Assembly (NCBI RefSeq): GCF_901709675.1
Contig: NC_051088.1
Location: 8,085,693-8,149,692 of the forward strand
Source of the DNA: Syngnathus acus
Lineage: Eukaryota > Chordata > Actinopteri > Syngnathiformes > Syngnathidae
DNA: 64,000 bases
Direction: 5' to 3'
Below the pieces are notes generated by a model. It had not been told where the DNA came from and ran no database searches. It saw only the letters and a list, made by a program, of their open reading frames with translations. Below, piece after piece: positions 63,899-64,000 of the stretch. The position numbers and the translations under genes are program-made. The number at the start of each line of letters is the position of its first letter. Within the stretch, counting starts at the first letter, position 1.

Positions 63899-63940
63899 AT
63901 GGCCACGATGGACGCTGAGGAATGTGCAAAGAAGAAAGGG
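63899..63940 (+). CDS. Possible first coding exon of a slc2a (GLUT5-like) gene, partial
   Basis: ATG opens MATMDAEECAKKKG and stops at a strong GTGAGT donor in phase 0. Class II glucose/fructose transporters begin with a short hydrophilic first exon ending Lys-x-Gly before the first helix, and SLC2A5/SLC2A7 follow GPR157 in human on the same strand. The rest of the gene would lie right of the window. The call rests on position and exon shape, not on diagnostic residues. Confidence 0.35.
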
Positions 63941-64000
63941 GTGAGTGTCACACATGCCATTCATCCAAAAGAACTCCAGATTGTAATCTGGATAAGAACA

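Overview
The window is vertebrate nuclear DNA, almost certainly from a ray-finned (teleost, probably percomorph) fish. Genes are intron-rich with GT/AG junctions, the proteins match vertebrate families along their length, introns are short, and the spacers carry microsatellites, long G or C runs and teleost-type dispersed repeats. There is no bacterial, phage or CRISPR content. All gene models below were assembled by hand from ORF segments, splice sites and reading phase; the species is not identified.

Layout. (1) 0-7.2 kb, minus strand: the 5' half of an EPS8-like adaptor (best fit eps8l3) running off the left edge, then a complete atp5pb (mitochondrial ATP synthase peripheral-stalk subunit b). 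(2) 8.6-20.5 kb, plus strand: traf3ip3 (coiled-coil, tail-anchored; 14 exons), a secreted DNase I-family nuclease (dnase1l1-like) and emd (emerin, LEM domain). (3) 22.2-24.8 kb, minus strand: an unnamed type I receptor with one group B SRCR domain, two Ig domains, one membrane span and a tiny tyrosine-containing tail. (4) 26.8-38.2 kb, minus strand: slc25a33 (mitochondrial pyrimidine nucleotide carrier) and spsb1 (SPRY/SOCS-box). (5) 38-59 kb: a 20 kb gene-poor interval with a decayed mariner fragment, a 544 bp foldback element, many G runs, the mir-34a hairpin at 56.87 kb and a p53-type site 6.4 kb upstream of it. (6) 59.1-62.1 kb, plus strand: gpr157, then a possible first exon of a slc2a (GLUT) gene at the right edge.

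The right half keeps the human 1p36.22 order slc25a33 - spsb1 - mir-34a - gpr157 - (slc2a), but no h6pd is visible. The left half mixes genes that in human lie at 1p13 (EPS8L3, ATP5PB), 1q32 (TRAF3IP3) and Xq28 (DNASE1L1, EMD). The genes do not form one pathway; linkage reflects ancestral chromosome structure. Most notable are the SRCR-Ig-Ig receptor, the mir-34a locus with its candidate p53 element, a tandem exon duplication in eps8l3 and the foldback transposon.
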